Of a stretch of DNA of 64,000 bases, positions 26,756 through 38,715 are shown piece by piece (within the stretch, counting starts at the first letter, position 1; every line of letters begins with the position of its first letter). This stretch comes from Fratercula arctica. Taxonomy: Eukaryota > Chordata > Aves > Charadriiformes > Alcidae. Position numbers and translations under genes: made by a program. The notes below the pieces were generated by a model. The model searched no databases and was not told the DNA's origin. It saw only the letters and a program-made list of their open reading frames with translations. The stretch is from assembly GCA_947846985.1 (NCBI GenBank), contig CANTUZ010000002.1:11267587-11331586 (forward strand), read 5' to 3'.

Positions 26756-28279
26756 AGTCTGACAGCGGGGATGCTGTCGAGCAACTACCCCAGAAAAAGC
26801 TGAAGAAAAGATTGAGGAAGGCTCCATATGTTGAGTGACCAGCTCAGGTCTCTGCACAGGAACAAACTGCCTGTGTGCTGCTTCTGTGCAGGGGCGAGGG
26901 CAAGTGGGTAATAGCAGGAATACCCCACAGAGGTGGGGAAGTGCCGAGCTTCCAACGAACATCTGGGGGGCAGAAGAAGTAGGAGATGAAAGAAGGTGTC
27001 GTTTTGTTTTGGAATTATATCTTGCTTATATATTTGCACTGCTGCTCAATGGGAAAGCTGGAATTTTATAGATAACAGACTTATCTCATGAAGAGTTCAA
27101 AGAGAAAAGGTATGTGGCTAAACAAAATAATCAACCTTTTGATCATGTAGAGTTTTGACTTAGGAGGGGATTTTTTACATTGTTTTGCAGTATTGGCTAA
27201 TATTAAGTCCCTCTAACATCTTGAATGTGACTATTAGCTGGATACCTTTTAAAACCTTTAACTATAAGTGGAATTAAAAGCTTCATGTTTGACACTATAT
27301 TGAATGTCACTAACTATAACGTTATCAGAAATGAGCATTGTCCTGTTAGAGTGTGCCTGGAAAGACCTGAAACTCATCAAACTGTTTGAAAAAGCTGAGC
27401 AGGAGTGCTAAAGTCTTTTCACTTGCCTACTCTCCTGCGAGGGGTAGAAAGGGGAAGAGAGCATCTGTACCAAATGCATAAGCAACTCAGAACACTGGAG
27501 AAAAATAATGCTGCCTAACTTGGTGCTTACTTAAATTCATAGAATAGTTTATGAAAGAGATAATGTGGCCCAAGGAGTGCCTCTCGGCTTGCTCTCCTGG
27601 CACAGTAACAAAATAATAAAATAGAAATTATTCTAATAGTCAGTATTGGGCTACATTAGGAGAACAGGCAGCAGTATTACCCCCCCTCCAGTCAGCAGCT
27701 GCATGGCCACATCTACATTATGTGTCCATTTTTGATCCAATTACTTGAACTGGAGTTCAGTAAGGAAGTAGAGACACTGGGAAAAGTCCAAGAGATTGAG
27801 TCATATAACCAGTAAGAAGAGGTGCTTTTGTATTGTGAAGAAGTGGCTAAGGGTGGACCTCAGCCACCACCAATGCAGCCTACAGCAGCATGCAGAGTAG
27901 TTGAAAAGACAACATAGTCAAATTCTTTGCTTTTGGCTGATGGTAAAACAAGGGGCAAAAGCCAGAGGTTGAACTTTGGGCTTTTTCCGAGTCAGAGGTT
28001 TTGCATCGTTGGATAGCTCACAGGTAAATTAAGGAAAAGAAAATCAATTATCTGACCATGCTAAAGAAATGTGAAAATACTGTATTCAAAAAACCCAACA
28101 AAATCCCCGAAATGAAGTAAAGAAAAAAAAATAGTTCAATAGCTATATGTTTGCCATAGGCTAAGTCAAACAGAGGAAGAATATTCTACACCTTCATAAA
28201 AAATTGGAGACACTTTAGTAAAATATGCAGTGCAGGGATGTGCAATGCTCAATTAGAAACCAGACATCAATAGGAATAA

Positions 28280-28307
28280 GACTAAAAAGGACTAAAAAGT
28301 CCTTTTT
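28280..28307. repeat. Tandem ACTAAAAAGG repeat overlapping a 10-bp inverted repeat
   Basis: ACTAAAAAGG at 28281-28290 is repeated as ACTAAAAAGT at 28291-28300. The same bases form a perfect stem AAAAAGGACT / AGTCCTTTTT (28284-28293 and 28298-28307) with an AAAA loop. Confidence 0.9.
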
Positions 28308-30628
28308 GCAATTTTAAGACTATGGGAAGCTGCAAAAGAGAAACTGAGCAATGGACAAGTGTTGGAGGGAAAGTACGATTTTTATTATCATGAACTGCAC
28401 TGTCTATCCATGACCATACACATATGTACAGGCAAAACAAAACAGGAGAAACTTGGGAAATACAGTGAGTATATACTAAGAGTCAGCATGAAAGAAAACA
28501 CAAGGGGAATTAAAAAAGAGATTTACTACCACCCAGCCTTTGCAGGAAACTGCTACATTTGTCAGAAGCATTCTGCCAAAGCCATAAGTTAAAGAATGAA
28601 AACATCTCAAGCGAAAAAAGTATTTTTTTTCTAGATAGCAAAGGGAAAAAAGAACCTTTGTGAGAATTCATACTGATTATTAAAACAAGGTAAAGCTTCA
28701 GTCATGCCATGGTGTACTGAGGGACACGATCTACCTATTGAGGTTTTGTATGAATAAGTCTAAAATCATGATTTTGAAAAAGTAAGCCTAAATGTTTCAG
28801 AACTTAGAGTACCTATTATAAAGCTAAAAATGTCAAACACAAGGTGTCATGAAGAGTTGATATCTTAAAAGAACGTCAGGCACTGTAGAGATAAATAGGT
28901 AGAGAGAAAATCTGTAGATAAAGAAATGCAATGAATATAGAAATAGAAAAGGAAAACAAATTCCGTAGTAATAAACAAACAAGGAAGAAAACACTGGCAG
29001 TGCAATAATAAAAAACAGTCTTATGTTGAATATGTAAATGTGCTATAATTATAGATTAATGGTACAAAATGGCATAATTGGTTTGGATATGCTATATTGC
29101 TATTCACAGTTTCTAAAAGTAGCGTTATTAGAGAATACAGCAGCTAAAGAGGTAATCTCATGCTTGAACTGATATTTGCTGACATTCCAAGTGTGGGAAC
29201 TGATAATGAACTGCAATTTGATTTCTGTGTTTTCAAGTGTGTTTTAAAAATATATTATGTACCCATATCACTTCAAGCCCAGCGTATGCCCAGTCCAATG
29301 GTCCTTTGGAAGGCATTAATTTTTTTAAAGAATAATCTGAGAATAAGAACAAAGTTCAGAGCCACATGTGACATCATTAAGAGGGAAGCATGTTAATAAG
29401 TAATTAACAAAGACTTTCTGCTGTCAGCTGTTGCTCATTCTCATGCCATCCAAGGCCAACCAGAGGAGGCCTGGCAAGCTTCATCAGTGAATTCCAACCG
29501 GAACAAGAAGAGACATCTTTTACTTTCTTCCACAGGAGGAAGAAACAGAGACAGTTTCCAAATTTCAAAGATCAGAAGGAGAACAAACTATGTAAGAGTC
29601 AGCACAAAACGCTTCATGGAAAAGACTGAGCATTAATGCAGAGGTAAAAATCCATGAGGTGCCGCAGAGATCTTCAGAACAAAGGTGGCAAGGCAGGAAT
29701 TGATCGACAGCCTTTGATATTTGCATTATTTTCCCACTAATTTCTATGTTTCCTTCGGAAAAAGAGCTGTAAAGTTATCTGGGCCACAAAGAATTTCATG
29801 CATTCTGATGCCAGTCAGCAATTGTCACCACTAGTTGACAGAAGCACATGACGCAAAGGAGACATGCAGACCTCTTTCCTTTCTGTCAAAGATATTAGTT
29901 AATGTGTTATCAAAAACACAAGTAAACCCTCTGATTGATCATTCTTTTTAAACAAAAGCAATATGATGCTATTCAAATGATGCAAAATCAAAAACTTTAT
30001 AAAACGGTGTTATGAACACAGCTAAAACTAAATATGTATTAAAAAGTTTTCTTCTGTGCTTTCAAATACCTTTCCCTCAATACATAGAATCTGCTTTGCC
30101 CCATAATAAATTTCTGTAATGCAAATATATTCTTCACAAATACCAATTTCCTGGAATGAACATTTTTCCTAAATGTCTAATATGGCAAAGAGCAAGTCAA
30201 TGACATATCAGATTATGTCTGGTAAGCAGATTTCAAAGTGTATTCTTTCTGCTGTTCCATAAAATAAAACTTCTTGTTTTTTCTGAAACTCATTCTTAGT
30301 TTTCTGAAGTTCTATTTAGGTTTTGAAGACCAAAAAATATCAGTGGTGCTTTAGCACTTAACAAAGGCAGGAATTTTTTGCAACCTTTTCAGTATGTTAT
30401 TGTCCATTGAGCCAAAAAGTTAAGGCAGCGTGACAGTGATACCAGGAGAAGGTAAATACGTCCAGTCCCGGCTGAGTTCCTCCAGTGTAGCATGTCATGG
30501 GGTTTATGCTTCAATTCCTGGCTTCAGCAGCCATCTAGGAGAAGAATTTGTTAAGTGCACGGATGTCTGGAGCAAGTCGATGCCTGGGAAATTTGATGTA
30601 AACTCACTGCTTTATTCAAGTAACAACA

Positions 30629-30644
30629 TTTTTTTTTTTTTTTT
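30629..30644. repeat. T16 homopolymer
   Basis: Simple T-run followed by CCTGAAGG. Confidence 0.93.
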
Positions 30645-33326
30645 CCTGAAGGCCAAAAGAAGAGTTTGCCTTCCTTTATATCAATATTTGAATTTAAACA
30701 AAAAACTGTTTTCTCCTGCCTCACTTGTTTTCAGCTTTCCATATACCTCCCTAATGATGTGATAATCACCTTGCAAATATGTGCAAGAACTGCATTATTC
30801 CTTTTAAGTTTATTTCAAAACTGAGCTTATAAAGGTTTACTTTCAAGTCCGTTACCTTCGTTGCAGTAAGAAATGATACTTTGCCTTGAAAAATAGTCCT
30901 GACTGAAATATTTAGCAACCCTTTCGTACTTCACAAGCTGCATGTGACAAGTCACATTCATTTCAATTTTCAAGTTAACTGATTGTAAATCATTTTAGTT
31001 TTTAAAATAAATTTGCTGTAAGAGTGTAAAATTATTTCTAGCAAAGTTATATTAATCACCTTACACTTAACTGGTTAAAATTAATTTAGAACAGGTTGGG
31101 TTTTTTTCTCCCTGTCAAGAGCTTTCTGGGTTGCAAAGAAGACAAATGAGGAAAAAAGTGTTATTTTTTTTTTCAAATAGTCTGTAAATTTGTTGCCTAT
31201 TTCCACAGCCTATGAGCCTCTCAAGAATATCTTGCTGAGTTAAGCTAAATGAATTTAGAAGTGTATCCTACTCTTTTTGGTTCTCCTAATAGCACTGTTG
31301 ATATTTGAATAACTTAAGCAGGATTTTCTTCACAAAAGTAGAAGAAATTTCTTTGCTTGAAAGTACAGTTTAGAACAAAAAGGTGTTATAGAAAAAATTA
31401 AGTAGCAACAAGCATACTCAGGAATCATTTAATAATGACTCCAACATATATATAAACAAAAAAACCCACTTATCTGACTATTTTTTTCCAAATAGTCATG
31501 CTGCACGGTTTCTGCCGTAAAGTGACAACAGCTGTAATTTAGTTAAAATTTAAGTAAAATAGAAGACCGAAGCTACACTACCAATTATTAGTCTAAAATG
31601 CCTTGTTTCTAGTACACAGTATCCTACTGAACTGTGCTGGAAACAGCGTCTACCAGGCATACAGCCAACACAACAATATGACTTCCAGCTCAGGAGAACC
31701 GTACGCCACCAAGTACACAATGCTGAGAAGGTACAACCACTGTGAAATGCTTCTCTGTGCTTGAACTTTCCTTACATTTTTTTCCCTAAACACGCGCAGT
31801 GGCCACTCCCAGAGGCAGAATCAGATGGACACTTTTTGTGACCCTGAGCAAATATCCTTGTTCTGATGTCTCTATGGAAGTGTGTCCTCCAGGCTCCAGC
31901 TCTGAGCTCTTTCTTCTAGTAATGCTCATTGCTATGGCAGCTGCACTTTCACAGAGTTTGTACCATGTTATCAGCTCGTGTGAATCACTGGTTAGAAACT
32001 ATTCTATGAAACAAATGTAAATCCCTCTTTGAGTAAGCAACTTGAGAAATACTACTGTTCTCTTTTATTATTGCGTATGCTGATATTTCAAGTACTATTT
32101 GTGCATTCCTGCTTGAATTATAGCGTACTGTGATTAGTCCTCCTGTCTCATTTTCCATGCTTCTACTCTTATGGGTCAACCATCAGCATGAAACTATGTT
32201 TCCACAATCTTGCTGAGAATCTTAGTGATGCGATCACTTTGCCTTCACGATAATATTGTTGGGACAAGAAGAAAACAAAACATTTTATAATCTATTTAAT
32301 CCATTTAAGCTAAAAAACTATTTCATGCATTTTAGCTCAAACCGGGAAGTGTATAGATGATTTATCATCCTTGGTATATTCCAAGAAGTATCTTCTCCCA
32401 AGTTGGACAAAAGGACGCAGAACATCAACCACAGGGATAAATATTTCGATTTCCTTCAGGCACTACTCATTCACCCCTTTGTGCTGATACTTCCTTCATT
32501 CCCCTTTTCCAATGATTTAGTCCTATCTAAACAGTATCGTTTTCGCTGTTCTGTTTATCAGACAATGAGAAATGTTTTAACTCCTCATAAATTATAAATT
32601 ACAGCGCTACCAATTTCAGAAAGTGATTCATCATGTTTCAGCAACCGTGAGAAGGGCTTTTCCCATATAGATAGTCACATTTATAAAAACTGAATCTTCA
32701 GAAAATCTTCTTCATGAAGGGTATTTTGAAAGATTTGACTGACTCAAGGACAGTGAGTGAAAATGCCATGAACAAGAGTATTTGAATGCTAACAGATCGT
32801 TTCTTTGTAGCAAACTCTAATATTCCAAGGCATTCATTTCTATCATCAATCTACTAGTTGATAGTGTAGACAGAGATAGACTCAACGTGTAAAGAAGACA
32901 TAAAAACTATATCATTATGAAACCTGAATTCAATTTTAGTCAAAGTCCTTTATTAAACAGATTATCATCAAGCGTGTCACTCATCCAAGCCTCTGTAGTA
33001 TGCTTCCTATTGTAGTAAACATTTTGAGCTGGCAGAATCACAAATGATATTTGCTATTCATGTCATGTTGTCCTTTGTTTTATAGCACCTGACCATACAA
33101 TCTTCCATTTGGACCTCGATTCAAATACAGGCAAATATGACTTAGAAGTGATCAGCAAATAGGAAAGCAAGAGGATATAAATTTTACAAGGCTTTCTAGG
33201 GATTATTATTTTTAATCCTATGGAAATAGATATCAACAGACTATTGCTACAAAATAATAGGAAATCAGTAATACTACAAGACGGCATCAGGAAGGAAACA
33301 AAAAAGAAAAACCAAGTCATGTTAGC

Positions 33327-33358
33327 AAAATAAATAGATAAATAAATAAATAAATAAA
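33327..33358. repeat. (AAAT)n tetranucleotide microsatellite
   Basis: About eight TAAA/AAAT units, with one interruption (TAGA) near 33335-33338. It is followed by ACAAAAACC. Confidence 0.95.
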
Positions 33359-35833
33359 CAAAAACCTAGAAAAGCACTCAAGTTAATAACTTCCAAACTA
33401 TCTGGACCTTAACAGTATATCTGTCTAATAAAAACAGAAAGTGCTCAATATAGAGATTATTGAAAATGTTACTTATTGTGGGACCTACTATGCAGTCTTC
33501 CAAAAGAAATTTGTCCTGCCCTTTGCAGAAAGGAGAGAAGAGATGCTGTCCCCTACCCCTCCTATGGAAGCCGGGCATCACCAGGCAGAGCTAGCCAGTA
33601 CGCTTTGGGAAAGGACATGAACTGGGTATTACGTACATAAAGGAAATAAGACCTCTGAAAAAGTGAAGCTCTTTCTTGAGGTTACCTGGAACAGTTTTGT
33701 TTGACAATGCTTGACAATGCTTGCTTATCTATACTGCAGAAACGGTCATAATGTTTTACACGCAATTTGCAGGAGAAGAGCATTAACTGTGCAAGTGACC
33801 ATCACAGCCAGCAAACATGACCTAAGGGCTGGATGTATTACATCTGATAGCACCAGCAAACAGCAGAGTCTTCTCTCCGAGCCACCTGATGTCAGTAATC
33901 CATTAGTCTGATAGCCTGTATTGATTCTACTCCTTCCATATTTCTGTCCTCACTAAACATTTCAGAATTTGCCAAGGATACTGAGAGTAAAAAAAAAAAG
34001 AAAAAAGTGATTTTATCACATCAATCATTCGAACAAGGGCATTCTAGCATTCTATTCTCTTTTACAGATATGTTTAAGATTCTCATCACTGGGATACCCA
34101 CAGGCCACAATAACTGCCTGCAAAAGTTTTACATCAGTTCAAAGCATATACACATTTGTATATGTACCTCTAAATGTCATGAGCAAGGAAAGATAAAAGC
34201 AAAAGTACTTTCATTCTCCACCACGTTTTCAATCTGTGTGTTCCTTGCTATTCTCTTGCTATGAAAAAATATGAGACAAGTCCAAATTTCAATGCCTGAG
34301 TTTCCTTAAAAGAAGCATACTGCAGTTTACTGCAACAGATATACGCAGGGAGGTGGGTTGCTGATAACAGAGATCCTAGGGAAGGTCTGTTTATTCATCA
34401 GAGAAGCATTTAGTAGGGCGAGGTCACATGAATTCAGCTGAACTAACCAAAATCTTATGGTAGTCAGGGAGGTGGAGACAGGTAAGTAACATTTGAGATG
34501 GCCTGAGGTATCCCACCAGCCTCTATAGGTGCCCCTTCAGAAGGGCATGGGTCTCCTGCAGGTCTCACCTCTGACATCCCTGTGGAGAAATGTTTACATA
34601 GGACTCACCACCGATATTGGGGCAGTGTGAGTGAGTGCTGACTGTCCGTGCAAGCATGATCAATTTAGACATCAATGTAAATGCCTTAGTGAGATGAATT
34701 TTGCCCCCCTTCTTCACTATGTCCAAACAGAGAGCAGGCACTACCTTTTCCACTCATACAATGTTGCCCTGATTAAATAGTATTTTCATAAATTTTCTTG
34801 CATAACTTGGCCTTTAGAAAATGACAAGTGAAAGAGCCACAAGTACAATTCATGTGTAACCATTAATCAGCCAGGAGTTACTACAATAAAGTTTTTTCAA
34901 GTTTGCTTCATTTGGACAGGCCGCTGGACAGGAAATAAATCTCCTGAAATTTTTTGAATCCTCTAAATGAGTGCTTTCCAAACTAGAAATCCAGTCTCTA
35001 AGTATAGGCATGAACTTCCAAGAAATAATTTTTTTCTCATAATTATACTAGCATCACGCTAATACAATATTACTAGTTTGTAACTGCGATTGTAACTAGA
35101 AAATATTTAGGAACAAACACCCACACAGATGATACAAGTGCAAAATTAACTGTAATTAACTATTCCAACAATCCTCTTGGAACAATTTGGATCGCAAAGA
35201 TTTCTTCGTCCTGCAGCTGTTTACAACAGAGGTATATTTCCTGTATTGGTACCTAAAGTTTGTTCACCCTATTCGGCTTTTGCTTTATCCAAGTTTTGAT
35301 TTGTTAGGTCAGGTTATGCCCTTCAGAAGCTAGAACATCCTTTTCGTCTTTGGAGAGAGCACAGAGATTAACTTCAGAAAGCTGAATAAAAATTAAAAGG
35401 AACACAGTAGATGCTGTTTTAATGAAATCAGAGCAGTTCTACTTATATGAATTAATTGGAAAGTCAAGAACTGTTTCTAGCTTGCTGGAAGTTGTATGCT
35501 TTCTACTCGCGCACCCTGCAAAAGTATACATGGCAAATTATTTTTCTTTCCTGCTGATTTATTTATATGACACCAGTATTCATAGATGCTACAATTTTAT
35601 TGTATGGAGTGTCAGCCACAGATATGCACTACACAAAAAGGAAGCACCTCTCTGGAAATTGCTTCACCAAGTCCTTGTTGCAGATTCAGTGAGTCATAAG
35701 GCTTGTTACTTTTATAAAGTCTGCGCTACTGGGCCTGAAACACACTGTGTTTGAAAACTTCTGAAGACGTCACCTCAGAGGGAGCACAAAATAATTGTAA
35801 CCCCCAGTGCAACTAACCCTACTCCAGAGTTTT
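33359..35833. other. Intron sequence just 3' of the PTPRN2 exon
   Basis: Apart from the 10-bp duplication at 33.7 kb, I see no repeat or second exon. Confidence 0.55.
33701..33720. repeat. Perfect 10-bp tandem duplication
   Basis: TTGACAATGC occurs twice, followed by TTGC, the start of a third copy. Confidence 0.9.
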
Positions 35834-35841
35834 TATTGTAC
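35834..35841 (-). other. PTPRN2: 5' splice site (donor) of the PTPRN2 exon
   Basis: The minus strand reads ACAGAG|GTACAATA, with the invariant GT at 35841-35840. AG|GTA and the A at +5 fit the donor consensus, while C at +4 and A at +6 do not. If the intron were retained, translation would add seven codons and stop at TAG (about 35818-35820). Confidence 0.88.
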
Positions 35842-35955
35842 CTCTGTGTGAGAGCTTCTCCAGGATGATCCTTAGGCGCTGAAGAACAGGGGGTGAAATG
35901 TCGTATTTATAGATGTCTATTACTGGCACTCGCTGACATCTCCCAAATATTCCAT
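35842..35955 (-). CDS. PTPRN2: Internal coding exon of PTPRN2 (receptor-type tyrosine-protein phosphatase N2, phogrin/IA-2beta)
   Basis: Seen: on the minus strand a 114-nt open segment lies between a pyrimidine-rich tract ending TGCAG and a GAG|GTACAA donor. It starts two bases into a codon (GAT, with the G supplied by the previous exon), encodes 37 whole codons, and ends on the first base of the next codon. The peptide has GIFGRCQ near its start, an acidic/tyrosine stretch (DIYKYD), SPPVLQRLR, and LEKLSHR at its end. Known: the luminal N-terminus of vertebrate PTPRN2 has the same order, with FGRCQ, VP, D-Y-Y, SP, LQRLR and KLS conserved. The paralogue PTPRN matches less well because it lacks the VP..D.Y.Y part. 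This region belongs to the RESP18-homology domain, used for sorting to dense-core granules; the cysteine in GRCQ is one of its conserved cysteines. The PTPRN2 phosphatase domain is far downstream and not in this window. The exon is probably the third, but the number cannot be proved here. Confidence 0.93.
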
Positions 35956-35984
35956 CTGCAGGAGAGAGAAAAAGAAAAGGAAAA
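35956..35984 (-). other. PTPRN2: 3' splice site (acceptor and polypyrimidine tract) of the PTPRN2 exon
   Basis: On the minus strand the 29 bases before the exon are nearly all pyrimidine (TTTTCC, CTTTTTCTCTCTCC) and end in TGCAG. The AG falls at 35957-35956, giving a phase-1 junction. The open frame continues upstream through this tract to a methionine codon at 36079, but that part is intron and has no resemblance to PTPRN2. Confidence 0.9.
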
Positions 35985-38175
35985 TATACATTTATTTTTC
36001 TGAGAGGAAGAAATGTGTGATGAGATGCGCATTTCCAATGTATCCTAATTATATACTGAAGGAACCTTTTAAAAGACACTTTAAAAAGCTATCAAAGGAC
36101 TCCTGAAGTCACCAAAATAAATAAATACTGGAAAGAATATTAGTTGGAGGAAGATTCTGTTGTACAAGTTATGCATGCAGTTTATTTTATAAAGTAATCT
36201 CAGACTTCTGCTCCCAAATCTTTTAATGTAAGACTTCTTTACTCAGTGGGAGCTTATTCAGTGGGAAAAAAAAAATTAATGCTCAGTGCCTACTATGTTG
36301 CAGATGAAAAGTGCAGCATCCAGAAATATAAATATTAATTTGCAGAAACGATGAGGATTTGCTGAAACATTTTTAATGCAGGAGCTGTGTTAGGCATTGG
36401 TAAATGAGAACTGAATCCGTAATGGCTAGTAAAGGCTCATTTCAAGAAGTACCCTCTAATGAATGCAATAAAAGAAAGCTGCTCACAGAACAATGAGATA
36501 TTAATGTGGCCTAATTTATTTAGCTCCATTCCATTTGTCTAAAATGACAGACTCTTCTCATCAATGTCTTTTCAAATCACACCTTCTAATTAATTTAGCT
36601 TCTTATTAGTCTTTATTTAGAGAATTGTTCATTTTGAGACAAGCTTCCTGTGTATGTGTGGGAGGAACAGGGAGTTCAAACATTCAAATTACCTTTCTCC
36701 CTTTCATACAAAAGACTAATTCAGAGCCTAGGTGCTTCACATACAATCTGACCATCTGCAATTCCAGGCCTCAGAGAAAGAAAGTGGTTTCATTTATTGT
36801 TCAAAACCCTTCTCTTCTATATAGTGATCCAAAGGAAGCAATTTAAATGCAACAAGTTTAATTAGCAAAATCTTCTACTGCAGTACTAGTTTTAACACAG
36901 TAATTACTTCTGCTCTGATATTACATCTATGCTCAAAAAGGATAGTTACAGCAGATTAGCAGAAAATAACGGTAAGTATTAATTTGCAACCGTCCATTAC
37001 TTTCTCTGCTGCTTCACAGAGCTAAAAGACTACAAATGGGAACTATTGGCCCAGCTGTTCACGAAACACAAATAATGGCATAAAAGAAAATAAAACAATC
37101 CAGGATGCAGAAAAAGGGCATTATTAGCCTTCACTGTTAAGCACAAATACCTCATTGAAATTAGCCAACTTTTGCTTTCTTTGCCTTTCCAATCCTCCTG
37201 TCACTTACAACTGCCAAATTAAGTTAATCCAAATTAAAAACTTACCTCTGAGTCTAATTTTGTTATTGGAAACTAGGTTTAATTTAGAAACCGCATACAC
37301 AGATCTGGTTTGTTTTTCTGCCGTATGATGTATAAAGCAGCCTAATAGCAGATTAAAATATTCATCTCCGTTGGAAACAAGCAAAGTATATAAATATCAG
37401 TCACTTGTAAATGGATGGGTAGCAGGAATAAAGAAGGTCTTGATTCAGAAAGGAACAGAAGAACATTTTAGCGTTTAAGAACAAGATTGTTCAAAATGAA
37501 ACATGACTTGAAATAGCCAGCTCTATTTTGGAATACCACCACTGCTGGCCACAAATAATTAGGACAGTATCTATGTTTATCTAAACAACTTACATTCCCT
37601 GATTTTTTAAAGATAACGTACCCTAAAAATAATTATAACCTTATTTTAGAGCCCAGGAAAGCATACATATGCAGCATGAATTACAGTTTTTTGTATTAAG
37701 TATCATTTAAAGATAATTCAAAAGCTAATTCGCTCACAAACTCTAAAAGAGACTTAATCTTTTTTTTCTAAAAACAAAATTTTCAGAAACCTTTAACCTA
37801 CCGCCTTTGAATAGAACAAAACCTATTTCAATTCTAAAATCAACAATTAGCACGAGTCTGAGCTGCATTATACAATCTATCCAAAAACACTAGGAGTGCT
37901 TAGGGAGAAACTGCAAGTTCTTTTGGCTTTTGTACTTGAAATATGGGCATAATAAGCTTTGAAGAGGCTGCAATCACAAATAGCGCTCTGCTCTGCTAAA
38001 TGCCGTACCAGGAGAGTTGAGAAGGAGCAGCATGCCCCAAGGGGTGCTTGGCAAATACCATCTCTACAATGCAGAGGGTCTTTATAGTGGGGATTACAGT
38101 TGGGCTGGAGTTGTGCAAATAGCAGATTTTAGTTCAGTTCAGTAGCTTTTCTTAAAAAAAGTAGGAAACTTCCCA
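35985..38175. other. Intron sequence just 5' of the PTPRN2 exon
   Basis: Repeat-free. About 36500-36640 is rich in homeodomain-like words (TAATTAATTTAG, CCTAATTTATTTAG, CTTATTAG), and 37000-37250 is similar in texture. Such blocks are often conserved non-coding DNA, but the sequence alone cannot show conservation. Confidence 0.5.
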
Positions 38176-38254
38176 GGTTTTTCTATTTGGGGTTGGTTTA
38201 TTTGTGTTTTGTTTGGTTTGGGTTTTTTTTTTAATTCTTATTTTTTGGTTGCAA
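38176..38254. repeat. Low-complexity T/G-rich tract
   Basis: Runs of T broken by G, GG or GGG (GGGGTTGGTTTATTTGTG, TTTGGTTTGGG, then ten T). It is roughly complementary in composition to the A/C tract at 47.7 kb. Confidence 0.85.
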
Positions 38255-38682
38255 GGCTTCTGTGGCATGATTTAAAACCTAAAAAATTAAATTGAGGTTG
38301 AGCGTTCAATTTTCAGGGTACCTTTTAATGAAACCTTCTTAAAATTACATAGATTGTGGGGAACGAGTGGCAGGGGAGAGCCACTTTAGAAAAAAATGTT
38401 TGTAAAATATCCCTCTCTTTTTTCTTTCCAAGAAATCTCCTTGGCAGATATGGCCCAAATTCAAGAACGGCTTTGGTCCAGCACAAACTTAATTTTCACT
38501 TAAATTACAGTTAATGTTTAAAACCTGTCCATTCTAGTCTGCTATGGACTATCCAAAACCACTGGGATCTTTACAGTGAGTAAATACATGTTGTGTCATT
38601 CCAGACCAGCTGCCCCCAGTGCTGGAGCAGGGTGATGTTGCAGTACGTTGGTGTCCGAGCACCCTCTCATGCACCCGTTTGA

Positions 38683-38715
38683 CTTCTAGCAGCCTCTAAC
38701 GAAGGCTGCTAGAAG
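38683..38715. repeat. Perfect 13-bp inverted repeat (stem-loop, 7-nt loop)
   Basis: CTTCTAGCAGCCT at 38683-38695 is the exact reverse complement of AGGCTGCTAGAAG at 38703-38715; the loop is CTAACGA. It is the longest perfect short-loop hairpin I noticed in the window. Pairing does not extend outward, so it is too short for a standard microRNA precursor. Confidence 0.95.

Larger units (their letters stand above)
24731..33326. other. Intron sequence, no gene recognised
   Basis: Mostly unique AT-rich DNA. A GC-richer patch lies at about 26580-26970 and a palindrome at 26.1 kb. Otherwise A- and T-runs only. Confidence 0.55.
1..35841 (-). other. PTPRN2: Intron of PTPRN2 downstream of the exon (partial; runs past the left edge)
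   Basis: At least 35.8 kb follow the donor. The next exon should begin by completing a Gly codon and then encode an FTWQDDYTQ-like segment. I see no such segment on the minus strand, so it probably lies beyond position 1. The block holds the CR1 pair at 1.5-2.45 kb, the pentanucleotide array at 24.66 kb and small duplications. Intron identity is inferred from the exon at its right end. Confidence 0.8.

Noticed and set aside
35956..36079. Open frame continuing upstream of the exon to a methionine at 36079 on the minus strand
   Set aside because: It crosses the polypyrimidine tract and TGCAG acceptor and has no PTPRN2 similarity; the coding part is only the 114-nt exon.
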